From Sphingobacterium rhinopitheci (GTDB lineage Bacteria > Bacteroidota > Bacteroidia > Sphingobacteriales > Sphingobacteriaceae): a DNA stretch of 64,000 bases. Location: positions 248,001 through 312,000 of the forward strand of contig NZ_JADEYQ010000002.1 of NCBI RefSeq assembly GCF_022627575.1, read 5' to 3'. Below, one piece after another: positions 27,228-35,814 of the stretch. The notes under the pieces were generated by a model. It did no database searches and was not told the DNA's origin. It was given only the letters and a program-made list of their open reading frames with translations. Every line of letters starts with the position of its first letter. Within the stretch, counting starts at the first letter, position 1. Position numbers and translations under genes: made by a program.

Positions 27228-28997
27228 CTATTGTATTGTAGGATCAAAAGTACCACCCCAATCTTTATTTTGTTGAAGTTTTGTATTCTTATCCAACACA
27301 GACTGTGCTATTGGGAAGAAATAATAGGTATCAGGAACTAAATTTACTTGCGCACCAGATCTTGGCACTTGTAACAAAGTATACTTAAAATGATCTTCTT
27401 TGAGTTGATAAGCTCTTGCTAAAGAAGCTGCTTCATCCAGATCCATTTCAGTCCCGTTAGTGTTGATTGCTATTGCTTCTACCCCAAACTTAGTTTTATT
27501 GTGTAGTACAGCAAGTTTACGCAAACGTCTTAAATCCCAAAAACGATGTCCCTCAAAACAAAACTCAATACTACGTTCTAGCAATATCGCTTCACGTATA
27601 TCCTCACGACTAGCTGCTGTAATACCATATTTACCATCTAAACCAGCTTCAATTCCCGCACGCTTACGAATTTGTGTTAAGATATCTATCGCTGTATTTA
27701 TATCCCCTGTTTCATTTGCCGTCTCAGCATAATTAAGCATTACTTCAGCCAAACGCATTACTACGTAGTCTACGTCGTACTGTGTTTCCACCTCTGTTTG
27801 CTTTAAAGAAAGCTTAGAATTTTTAAGAATAAAAAAGCCGCTGTATCTATTCAAATTTTCTGAAGGAGTTCTAGCATTAGGATTGATCCCAAAATCATCT
27901 AAAGCTGTAGCGATACCAACAGAAGTATATTGCCTTTTGCCGGCCTTTCCAGAAACTTCATAAATCTTACCATTCCAAACTATAGATTTTTCAAACCTAG
28001 GATCCCTATTTTCCCAATAAGATTGTAAAAATTGATCTTCAGTTTTATAATATGGGCTAGATACATCAGAGTACAATTTACCATCTTTCATGGGAAAAGA
28101 CTTCACAAATTCCCAAGCAGGAACGGCACCTGCTGTACCTCTACTTTCAGAACCTGGTCGTACACCATTATCATAATTGGCAACCTTATTCGGGTAAGTA
28201 TTTATAACCGAGAATATCGATTCGGGACCTTTTTCTTGGAGTGCAATATTAGCATAATCAGGAGTTAGGCTATAACCATTAGCTAACAACCTATCATACG
28301 CTGCCTTATTCGCAGCATGAGCTTCATTCCAAAAAGTATTGCCATAAGGATTAGTAGGATTAAACTGAGGTGAGGCTTTATATAATAATACCTTTCCTTT
28401 GAATGCTACTGCAAAATTACCATCGATCTTTCCATAATCGGAAGAGCTCTTAGCTATTGTTTGTGGCAACAAAGAGATCGCTTGATCTAAGTCTTTAACC
28501 ATTAATTCAAAACACTCTTTGGTACTATTACGAGGCACTTCCAAATCATCACTTTCCAAATCTTGTGGCGTCGTAATATAAGGAACACCACCGTGGTATT
28601 TCACCATATTGAAATACACATATGCACGCATAAACAAAGCCTGTCCTAGCACACTATTTTTGAGTTCTGTGGTCAATCCAGTACTTTCAGATACTTTTTG
28701 AATAGCGGTATTTATTTTTCGGATAGTCGTATAATCCCAAGCTTTATAAGCTGTATTATTAACCGTTACAGCATCTAGGGCGAAGTTAATACCGATTAAT
28801 TGGTCCGAATTATTATCTGCGCCGGAGGACCAGTTACCAAATAAAGGATATAAATTAGCTAAATAAGCGTTTACTAAATTTGGATCATTCCAAACTTTTG
28901 ACTCATCTAGCGAATTAAGATCTTCAATATTTAAGACATCTTTACAAGAAGTCACTGTTAACATTAAAGCTATAATGGGATAGAATATTTTTTTCAT
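27228..28997 (-). CDS. RagB/SusD family outer-membrane lipoprotein (pair A)
   Basis: A 589-residue SusD-like surface lipoprotein. The lipobox is LTVTSCKD (Cys at about 18). Typical SusD features are the early NAYLANLY segment, the TPR-like helices (LGQALFMRAYVYFNMVKYHG), YAETANETGDINTAIDILTQ and the conserved C-terminal ERSIEFCFEGHRFWDLRR. It caps the SusC channel encoded just upstream (12 bp gap) and binds the ligand. No glycosidase or regulator lies next to this pair, so its substrate cannot be guessed. Confidence 0.93.
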   Translation of the reverse strand: MKKIFYPIIALMLTVTSCKDVLNIEDLNSLDESKVWNDPNLVNAYLANLYPLFGNWSSGADNNSDQLIGINFALDAVTVNNTAYKAWDYTTIRKINTAIQKVSESTGLTTELKNSVLGQALFMRAYVYFNMVKYHGGVPYITTPQDLESDDLEVPRNSTKECFELMVKDLDQAISLLPQTIAKSSSDYGKIDGNFAVAFKGKVLLYKASPQFNPTNPYGNTFWNEAHAANKAAYDRLLANGYSLTPDYANIALQEKGPESIFSVINTYPNKVANYDNGVRPGSESRGTAGAVPAWEFVKSFPMKDGKLYSDVSSPYYKTEDQFLQSYWENRDPRFEKSIVWNGKIYEVSGKAGKRQYTSVGIATALDDFGINPNARTPSENLNRYSGFFILKNSKLSLKQTEVETQYDVDYVVMRLAEVMLNYAETANETGDINTAIDILTQIRKRAGIEAGLDGKYGITAASREDIREAILLERSIEFCFEGHRFWDLRRLRKLAVLHNKTKFGVEAIAINTNGTEMDLDEAASLARAYQLKEDHFKYTLLQVPRSGAQVNLVPDTYYFFPIAQSVLDKNTKLQQNKDWGGTFDPTIQ

Positions 28998-29009
28998 GAT
29001 TACGTTTGA

Positions 29010-32000
29010 TTAAAATTTAATGTCTAAGCCTAAAGTAAATGTTTTCATCACAGGATATGAGTCATACATTTTTTGTTCTGGGTCATGAAATTCTGTCATA
29101 GGAGAGAGTACAAATAAGTTTGTTCCATTAAAAAACACATTTATACCCTTCAACTTAATAGAATTAACAAGAGATTGCGGCAAACTATAAGAAACATTTA
29201 AATCACGCAAACGCATATAAGCACCATTTCTAATCCAAAAAGTAGATGAAGCAGTACCTGCTTCTTGCCAGTTAGAACCTACGACTCTCGGATAAGCAGC
29301 TTGAGGATTCTCAGCTGTCCACACATCACCTGCCCATATAGGGTAGTAAGGTCGGAATGACCCCCCATGTTGACGCATCCCTGCCCCCTCTTGATTACTA
29401 ATAATACGGTCATATGCTAATACACCTTGTAATAAAGCGGAAACTGAAAACCCTTTCCAACTTGCATTCAATCCCAATCCATAGTTGATACGAGGTGTAT
29501 TATTTTTAGACAATAACATCATATCATTATCATCTATCTTTCCATCAGCGCCGTCAGAAAAATTAGCACCTTTGACATCTTTATAGAGAATCATGCCTAA
29601 ATAAGGATCTCTACCATAAGTTTTGAAACCACTATTTAATAAATCATTCAGCTGCTCTTGTGTTCTTACGAGATCAATAGCCTCTAAACCTACTATGCGA
29701 TTTTCTGGCCTTCCAATTCTAGATTTAAAATTCTGCTCTCTTCCCGTAGCATAAGATGGCTCCTCATCATATATATCCCAACGATCTATAGCGTATCCCA
29801 TATTTGCACTAATACCATATCCAACCTCACCTACTCTATCATTCCATCCTAACAAAAATTCACCTCCTTTATAACTACGAGCGGCATAATTTTCGGGGGC
29901 TAGTGTACGTCCATAATTATCTGGCACAATTAGATTACGACCGCCCAAAATATCCGTTTCTTTCCTTGTAAACACATCAATATTACCTGTAAATCTATTA
30001 GAAAACATGGCAAAATCTAACCCCAAGTTATAACTCTTAGATGTGGTCCAAGTAAGATTTTGTGTTGGGGTAGCACCATAAGTAACCCCATTATAATAAC
30101 GGTCACCAAACATGTAACCACCTGAAGGAGCATACTTCTCTTGGTATAAAAACTGTCCAATTTTAGCTGCATTTACATTAAGATCATTTCCTGTAGTACC
30201 GTATGATGCTCTTAGTTTTAAATCATTAATAGTATTTTTTATATTCTCAAAAAAACCTTCCTCCGAGACACGCCATCCTGCAGACATTGATGGAAAAAAG
30301 CCCCATCGCTTATCACCAGGAAATAAAGGAGATCCATCATATCTAAAAGAAAATTCAGCTAGATACTTATCTGCATAATTATAATTAGCCCGCCCAATAA
30401 TGCCTCTACGAGCATCTACAGCTTCACTTGCAGAAGTAGATCTAAAATTACGATCCGTTGGATACACAAACATCTGATCTAGATTAACGATAGGATTTTC
30501 GGCACGTGAGTTTACGTAAGTAGCTCCAAACTTATATTGTTCATATACCAATAAGGCATCAATAGAATGTTTGTTGAATGTTCGATTATAATTTAAAAAC
30601 CAGTTCAATTGGTATTGCCATTCTCGCTGAGGAGAATAATCTAAAAATGGCTGAGATTGACTGAACGTAAAGATATTGATTTTATCTTCTGTCGGTGCTG
30701 CAGGAATAAATCTATTACCACTCGGATCTAAAGAAGTAAATGTATAGTTTTTTTGAAATGTCATGAAGCGCTTCCTCATATAATCATTAGCGACATAACT
30801 ACCAACAAGTTTAGTAGATAAACCCTTCACGAACTTATCCAATTTGTAATTCAATGTCATAATAGGGTTCACTTGTCTGACCTTTCTATCGATATAGCGG
30901 TCACCTATCACTTGATCGATTACATTCCATGCTTGCCAACTCCCCATTGGCGTCTGCACCGGATACTCTGTTGGCGTATTACTAGGAGATCCATCTTCAT
31001 TTAGATAAAAAGGATACATCTTAGGCCAATTGAAGGTAACGCGATAAAAATCTGACACATCAAAATCATCATCTTCAGCAGACGTACTAAATGGCCAATA
31101 GAAACGTTTTGAATTTGTTTGATTAGCTGCGATATTAACATCTATGCTAAAATCATCTGTTACTTTAGCGCTAACATTACTTCGCAAATTAAACTTCTCA
31201 TGATCCAATGATTTATAGGATCCATTCTCTTTACGATAGCTCAACAGGGTATAATATGTAATGCGATCCCCACCACCAGTCAACGATATTGATTGCCTAT
31301 GGCTAGATGGATTTTGCCATATCATATCATTTACACTATATACTTTATCTTTAAAATAATCATATTCCTCCTGACCATTAGGAGCGACCCATGGTGATGA
31401 TTGATTCCCTCTTTCCCACAAAAATTGAGATACGCGATTTTGATATGTTAACTCATCGGCTGCAGTCGTAATATCAGCTAATAATGTTTGCGTAGGCTGT
31501 GCAAAAGTATAGTTACTTTGCACATTAAAAACAGGCTCTTGGTTACTTCCTTTTCTTGTAGTAACAACCACGACCCCATTACCTGCGCGGGTACCATAAA
31601 CAGCAGCCGAAGCCGCATCTTTCAAGAAGCTCATTTGATCCACCTCATTTGCTTCTAACGCATCAAAGGCAGCCTTATCTCTAACAATACCATCAATTAC
31701 ATAAAGAGGCTCTGCAAAACTACCTCTAATCCGCAATGCAGAAGAAGCCCCCGCCATACCTGAAGTATTGGTTACATTAACACCTGGAGCACGTCCTGCC
31801 AATGTATTGGACAGATTTGATGGTGCTATATTCTTAAGTTGATCTGCATTGACAGAAGAAATTGCACCTGTTAAATTCCCTTTACGCTGGCGCCCATATC
31901 CAACCACCACCACCTCATCCAAGGTATCCATATCTTCGGTCAAAACAATCTGGATATTCGAAAGATTATCAACAGTTATTTCTTGAGATTGATAACCTAC

Positions 32001-32279
32001 AATACTAACTGAAAGAACATCACCAACCTTACCCGACAAACTAAATCTCCCGTTATCGTCCGTAGCAACAGATAGTCCGTTCTTAATGGATATAGTCGCT
32101 CCAACAATAGCTTTTCCACTAGCATCAACCACTTTACCTGTTATTTTTTCTTGTTTATAAAGATACGATGAGTGAGCAGCCTGAACTGGGAGTGAAACTG
32201 TTAAGAAACAGCTAGTAACAGAAAATACGGTTACACCTATGGGTATACGCATTTTTGATAAATAGTAATTTTTAAGCAT
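29010..32279 (-). CDS. SusC/RagA TonB-dependent outer-membrane transporter (pair A)
   Basis: A 1089-residue SusC-like transporter. After a signal peptide (to about residue 35, from Met 1 or Met 10) comes a carboxypeptidase-regulatory-like beta-sandwich (about 45-115), then DEVVVVGYG, the plug (VNADQLKNIAPSNLSNTLAG; VDQMSFLKDAASAAVYGTR; NGVVVVTTRKG) and the barrel, ending in an outer-membrane C-terminal Phe (LGLDIKF). It imports the ligand bound by the SusD partner using TonB energy. It is the first gene of a two-gene unit. Confidence 0.95.
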   Translation of the reverse strand: MLKNYYLSKMRIPIGVTVFSVTSCFLTVSLPVQAAHSSYLYKQEKITGKVVDASGKAIVGATISIKNGLSVATDDNGRFSLSGKVGDVLSVSIVGYQSQEITVDNLSNIQIVLTEDMDTLDEVVVVGYGRQRKGNLTGAISSVNADQLKNIAPSNLSNTLAGRAPGVNVTNTSGMAGASSALRIRGSFAEPLYVIDGIVRDKAAFDALEANEVDQMSFLKDAASAAVYGTRAGNGVVVVTTRKGSNQEPVFNVQSNYTFAQPTQTLLADITTAADELTYQNRVSQFLWERGNQSSPWVAPNGQEEYDYFKDKVYSVNDMIWQNPSSHRQSISLTGGGDRITYYTLLSYRKENGSYKSLDHEKFNLRSNVSAKVTDDFSIDVNIAANQTNSKRFYWPFSTSAEDDDFDVSDFYRVTFNWPKMYPFYLNEDGSPSNTPTEYPVQTPMGSWQAWNVIDQVIGDRYIDRKVRQVNPIMTLNYKLDKFVKGLSTKLVGSYVANDYMRKRFMTFQKNYTFTSLDPSGNRFIPAAPTEDKINIFTFSQSQPFLDYSPQREWQYQLNWFLNYNRTFNKHSIDALLVYEQYKFGATYVNSRAENPIVNLDQMFVYPTDRNFRSTSASEAVDARRGIIGRANYNYADKYLAEFSFRYDGSPLFPGDKRWGFFPSMSAGWRVSEEGFFENIKNTINDLKLRASYGTTGNDLNVNAAKIGQFLYQEKYAPSGGYMFGDRYYNGVTYGATPTQNLTWTTSKSYNLGLDFAMFSNRFTGNIDVFTRKETDILGGRNLIVPDNYGRTLAPENYAARSYKGGEFLLGWNDRVGEVGYGISANMGYAIDRWDIYDEEPSYATGREQNFKSRIGRPENRIVGLEAIDLVRTQEQLNDLLNSGFKTYGRDPYLGMILYKDVKGANFSDGADGKIDDNDMMLLSKNNTPRINYGLGLNASWKGFSVSALLQGVLAYDRIISNQEGAGMRQHGGSFRPYYPIWAGDVWTAENPQAAYPRVVGSNWQEAGTASSTFWIRNGAYMRLRDLNVSYSLPQSLVNSIKLKGINVFFNGTNLFVLSPMTEFHDPEQKMYDSYPVMKTFTLGLDIKF

Positions 32280-32484
32280 ATGATTGGTTTATATTAATAT
32301 TATTAATTAATAATACCGCCAATTGACTATATAGGCTAATTAATCAGGGTATTTAGGTTGATTTACAGCGCCTAATATATAAATAAAAAAAATATTATAA
32401 AACAAAACAACCAATTTGTTGAACAAACAACAAAAAAAGAGAGAAAAACCGAAGGAAATATAATAAAAAAGGGAATAAACAAAA

Positions 32485-32508
32485 AAAGCACCAATTTCTT
32501 GATGCTTT
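32485..32508 (-). terminator. Terminator of the tRNA-Val operon
   Basis: On the minus strand, AAAGCATCAA and TTGGTGCTTT form a 10-bp stem (one G-T pair) with a GAAA tetraloop and a following run of T (32478-32484 on the plus strand as A). Confidence 0.85.
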
Positions 32509-32511
32509 ATG

Positions 32512-32586
32512 TGGAGGCTACTGGATTCGAACCAGTGACCCTCTGCTTGTAAGGCAGATGCTCTGAACCAGCTGAGCTAAGCCTCC
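32512..32586 (-). tRNA. tRNA-Val (UAC), third copy in transcription order
   Basis: A 75-nt cloverleaf read on the minus strand: acceptor GGAGGCT/AGCCTCC with discriminator A, D-arm TAGCTCAGCTGGTT, anticodon loop CTTACAA (anticodon TAC, Val), T-arm GGTTCGAATCC. The 3' CCA is not encoded. Confidence 0.95.
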
Positions 32587-32596
32587 GTAAGGATAG

Positions 32597-32671
32597 TGGA
32601 GAATACTGGATTCGAACCAGTGACCCTCTGCTTGTAAGGCAGATGCTCTGAACCAGCTGAGCTAATTCTCC
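32597..32671 (-). tRNA. tRNA-Val (UAC), second copy in transcription order
   Basis: A 75-nt tRNA identical in D-arm, anticodon arm and T-arm to the neighbouring copy at 32512-32586, but with acceptor GGAGAAT/ATTCTCC. Anticodon TAC. CCA is not encoded. A 10-bp spacer separates it from that copy. Confidence 0.95.
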
Positions 32672-32680
32672 TTTAGAATA

Positions 32681-32758
32681 TGGTGGAGAATACTGGGTTC
32701 GAACCAGTGACCCCCTGCTTGTAAGGCAGGTGCTCTGAACCAGCTGAGCTAATTCTCC
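32681..32758 (-). tRNA. tRNA-Val (UAC), first copy in transcription order, with encoded CCA
   Basis: Same fold and anticodon TAC as the other two. The anticodon stem is CCTGC/GCAGG instead of TCTGC/GCAGA, a compensated change, and the T-arm reads GGTTCGAACCC. Unlike the other copies, the 3' CCA is encoded (32681-32683; mature body 32684-32758). Confidence 0.95.
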
Positions 32759-32813
32759 ATTTTGTTATTCATTTATCTTTAAGAACACACAATCGTTATC
32801 CTGATTGCGTGTG

Positions 32814-32843
32814 CAAATATAGGTCTAAATTTCTATTTTCAAA
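32814..32843 (-). promoter_or_regulatory. Bacteroidota-type promoter of the tRNA-Val operon
   Basis: On the minus strand TTTG (32840-32843) and TATATTTG (32814-32821) are separated by 18 nt, close to the TTTG-N19-TAnnTTTG consensus of the Bacteroidota primary sigma factor. The first tRNA starts 55 bp downstream. Confidence 0.7.
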
Positions 32844-32904
32844 ATATTTCTAAGAGTTTTTTTTCGTAAAAACACTCAAAACACTCTAAAACAAGGGAAT
32901 AATT

Positions 32905-34890
32905 TTAATCGTAAAATTTCCAAGAAACACCAAAGCGGAAATTCGCAGGATTCATTGGGTATCTACGCACCGAATAATAGCCTTTAGGATACAAGTATTG
33001 ATTGGTAAAATTATTACTTAAAAATAGATTTACGCGTTTTATATTGGCCGTAATCCAAAAATCAACAATAGGATAAGTAGAAAATTCGATTCCTACATTA
33101 TCATTATAAAATTGGCCTACATTGATGGCATACGATGGCGTTTTGAAGGGTGTATTAAAACGTACATCAACACCAATACTAAAATCTAGCACATTATACC
33201 ACTTATCACTAAAAAACAAGCTGTGCCAAGTATAAAGCTCCGGCGTAGCTAATATTTCCATTTGATCGGATTTTTGATATACTACAGTATTATTAAAGTT
33301 GAATTTCCCAAACTTAATATTTTCATTAATTGATATTTTCAAGAGATTCAACTTATCAAATTGTGCTGGTTCTATTACTTTATCCAATCGTTCGTCATTA
33401 TTAGGATTAGGTACTTCTTTAAAATAGAGATAATCATTCATCAAAAAATATTCTACTTTACCTTTAAATCCTATTTTTGGATTTGCATATTGGAAGCTCA
33501 GGTTCTGGGTTTTACTTTTATTAAAGGTTCTATCCCATTGCTGATAGGTATAATTCATGCGCTCAAAGGTCATCTCGGGGGATTTATTTTGGGAATAAGC
33601 GCCTAAGGTAATTATTCCGGCATTCTGTCCTATCAAAATATCTGCATTTGCCTCATACAAAAAGTCGCCAAAGTTACGACCTACAACAATCTGATTGGCT
33701 GCGACAGATAGATCAACACGATCACTAAATTTATAGCCTATATCACCTTTAATCATACTATTTTGATAGAATTCACTGGACAAGCTATCACCGTACCATA
33801 TCAAATCATTTTGGAAGCCTAAATTTAATTTAGCTTCATTCTTCAGTACTGATTTATTACGTAAATAGAATGAATAAGTAACCTCATTGGTCAGCGTAGT
33901 AACACGGGTAGTATCATCTACCAAAATAGCACTTCCGAAAGGGAATGCACCAAATTCATCTGACTCATTCTTGAAGAATATATATTTACGCGTGCGTAAT
34001 GAAGTATTATGTGCTATAGAGTTGGTCGGGTGAATCTCCATATCAGGTAGCCCCGCATTTACGGTATCCAACCTTCCCATATAATAAGACTGCCTAAGGA
34101 ATACACCTTGGTCCTTCCATTTGGAGAATGGGCGATTCGCTTGCTTGCCACTCAGTCGTACCTGTTGTCCATATAAAGACCCCTGCAACGGTTCTGTAAA
34201 AATATTATTATTCGTAATAGAACCATTTTCGGTGGCATCCAAGGTATTAAAAGTAACATTAGCCAATAAATTATAGCGTCTACTTTTGGACTCATACCAC
34301 GTAAATACAGCTCCCTTTCTATCAGAATAATCTTGGTTATTATAATAACCATCGGTATTGGTCGCATAATAATTTGCCCCAATATTCCATTGTGGATTTA
34401 TATTTTGTGCTATTGTAGCTCTAAATACTTGATCATTAAAAAAGAATCCAACAGCATACAATTCCGAATAACGGGCTCGCGCACGATAATAATTTACGGA
34501 ATCTGCTGTAACAAGATAGCGCTCTAAGGCATGGAAGCCCGGTTGGAAACCAATTTTCTTATCCGGTGTAAACAATAAATCTCGAGTTGCTAAACCATAG
34601 GAGCCTAAATTTATACTTGGATTCCAAGGGAGGTTTTGCTTGTTAAAATATTGAAAATTACGATGTGAAGTATCTATTTGCTTGGTATAGATTGCTTTTT
34701 TCAACATGGCCAAAGTCGCATAGCGCACATATTTAGCCGAAAATATAACTGAATCTTGTTTATTATCTTCCAAAGCACGTGCTGAATCTAAAGCACTACT
34801 AAATTCATCTTCCTCAACTTGTGAAAACCCTTTCAAACAAGCTGACAAAAACAAGAAAATTACCAAGAAAATACGTAACACACTATACAT
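32905..34890 (-). CDS. Putative outer-membrane porin (Porin_10 family)
   Basis: A beta-barrel protein of about 661 residues of the Porin_10 type, common in Bacteroidota and without a well-defined substrate. The frame can be extended to a TTG at 34914, but that TTG is part of a TATTTTTG promoter-like element. The ATG at 34890 gives MYSVLRIFLVIFLFLSACLK, a good signal peptide. A linker with DSARALEDNKQDS follows, and most of the rest is amphipathic strands rich in Tyr and Asn. The last residues, FGVSWKFYD, fit a barrel C-terminus. It follows the purine nucleoside phosphorylase gene by about 45 bp. Confidence 0.82.
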   Translation of the reverse strand: MYSVLRIFLVIFLFLSACLKGFSQVEEDEFSSALDSARALEDNKQDSVIFSAKYVRYATLAMLKKAIYTKQIDTSHRNFQYFNKQNLPWNPSINLGSYGLATRDLLFTPDKKIGFQPGFHALERYLVTADSVNYYRARARYSELYAVGFFFNDQVFRATIAQNINPQWNIGANYYATNTDGYYNNQDYSDRKGAVFTWYESKSRRYNLLANVTFNTLDATENGSITNNNIFTEPLQGSLYGQQVRLSGKQANRPFSKWKDQGVFLRQSYYMGRLDTVNAGLPDMEIHPTNSIAHNTSLRTRKYIFFKNESDEFGAFPFGSAILVDDTTRVTTLTNEVTYSFYLRNKSVLKNEAKLNLGFQNDLIWYGDSLSSEFYQNSMIKGDIGYKFSDRVDLSVAANQIVVGRNFGDFLYEANADILIGQNAGIITLGAYSQNKSPEMTFERMNYTYQQWDRTFNKSKTQNLSFQYANPKIGFKGKVEYFLMNDYLYFKEVPNPNNDERLDKVIEPAQFDKLNLLKISINENIKFGKFNFNNTVVYQKSDQMEILATPELYTWHSLFFSDKWYNVLDFSIGVDVRFNTPFKTPSYAINVGQFYNDNVGIEFSTYPIVDFWITANIKRVNLFLSNNFTNQYLYPKGYYSVRRYPMNPANFRFGVSWKFYD

Positions 34891-34911
34891 GAATCTATTT
34901 TTAATACTTTG

Positions 34912-34919
34912 CAAAAATA
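34912..34919 (-). promoter_or_regulatory. Candidate -7 element (TATTTTTG) of the porin gene
   Basis: TATTTTTG on the minus strand lies 21 bp before the preferred ATG at 34890 and matches TAnnTTTG. No -33 TTTG was seen at standard spacing. Confidence 0.4.
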
Positions 34920-34935
34920 ATGTATAAAAAGCACT

Positions 34936-35751
34936 TTATTGCATCGCAATTAACTCTTTTAAAATAGACGTCAATTTTGGTTCTGCTTCTGTTGCTACTT
35001 TCATAATTTCAGGTAAAGAAACAGGTTTTAAATCTTCCTGAAAACCTTCGTCTGTAATAATAGAAATGGCAAAAACGGGCAACAACATATGACGTGCTAC
35101 GATCACTTCAGGTACAGTACTCATCCCTACGATATCGCCTCCTATGATCCGCATATATTTGTACTCTGCACGCGTTTCTAGATTAGGTCCTACTGTGGCA
35201 ACATACACGACGCTATGCGTAGTATACCCAAGCCTATCTGCGATATTTAGCGCCTGCTGTTGCATTATCTTATCATAAACCTGACTCATATCTGGAAAAC
35301 GATGCCCATATTTGGCATCATTAGGCCCACGAAGAGGGTTGTCTGGCAGCAAATTGATATGATCATCAAGAATACCGATATCACCTTTTCTAATTGCGGG
35401 ATTTAAAGAACCTGCGGCATTGGATACAAAAAGCTTTTGAATACCTAGCGCTTTCATAATACGAACAGGAAAAGTAATTTCTTGCATACTATATCCTTCA
35501 TAGTAATGCAATCTTCCTTGCATAGCCACTATTTTTCGACCTTTTAAAGTTCCAAAAATAAGTTTGCCCGTATGAAATTCAACTGTTGAAATAGGGAAAT
35601 TAGGAATATTGGAATACATCAAATGATGCTCTACTTCTATGTCATCTACAAGTTTCCCTAAACCTGTACCTAATATAATACCAAATTCTGGCACAAAATC
35701 GCCTATTTTACGGCGAATAGAAGTGATGGTGTCGTCTATTAAATGATACAT
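34936..35751 (-). CDS. Purine nucleoside phosphorylase (trimeric, PNP-I type)
   Basis: A 271-residue enzyme that splits purine nucleosides with phosphate to base and ribose 1-phosphate. Diagnostic blocks are FGIILGTGLGKLVDD (phosphate loop; the usual form is GSGLG), RLHYYEGYSMQEITFPVR, FVSNAAGSLNP (Asn/Ala-Gly of the purine site), PNLETRAEYKYMRIIGGD and MSTVPEVIVARH. Length is that of trimeric PNP specific for inosine and guanosine. An inverted repeat covers its start codon. It ends the minus-strand run after the SSS transporter and may be unrelated to the amino-sugar genes. Confidence 0.93.
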   Translation of the reverse strand: MYHLIDDTITSIRRKIGDFVPEFGIILGTGLGKLVDDIEVEHHLMYSNIPNFPISTVEFHTGKLIFGTLKGRKIVAMQGRLHYYEGYSMQEITFPVRIMKALGIQKLFVSNAAGSLNPAIRKGDIGILDDHINLLPDNPLRGPNDAKYGHRFPDMSQVYDKIMQQQALNIADRLGYTTHSVVYVATVGPNLETRAEYKYMRIIGGDIVGMSTVPEVIVARHMLLPVFAISIITDEGFQEDLKPVSLPEIMKVATEAEPKLTSILKELIAMQ

Positions 35752-35798
35752 GTGTGCAAAAGTATTTACCCAAACTTAGTGTAATTATTTTGCACACA
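35751..35798. repeat. Inverted repeat TGTGTGCAAAA over the PNP start
   Basis: Arms TGTGTGCAAAA (35751-35761) and TTTTGCACACA (35788-35798) are 26 nt apart. The left arm includes part of the PNP start codon and most of a TACTTTTG box (35757-35764, minus strand). It could be an operator or a leader hairpin. Confidence 0.5.
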
Positions 35799-35814
35799 CA
35801 AATCATCAAAGTAT

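Noticed and set aside
27228-32279. SusCD pair A considered as part of the peptidoglycan locus
   Set aside because: It is separated from the locus by the tRNA operon and the porin and PNP genes and has no glycosidase beside it, so membership is not supported.
32512-32758. Three near-identical ~75-bp units that look like a direct-repeat array
   Set aside because: Each unit folds as a complete tRNA-Val cloverleaf, and the spacers are only 9-10 bp; it is not a CRISPR array.
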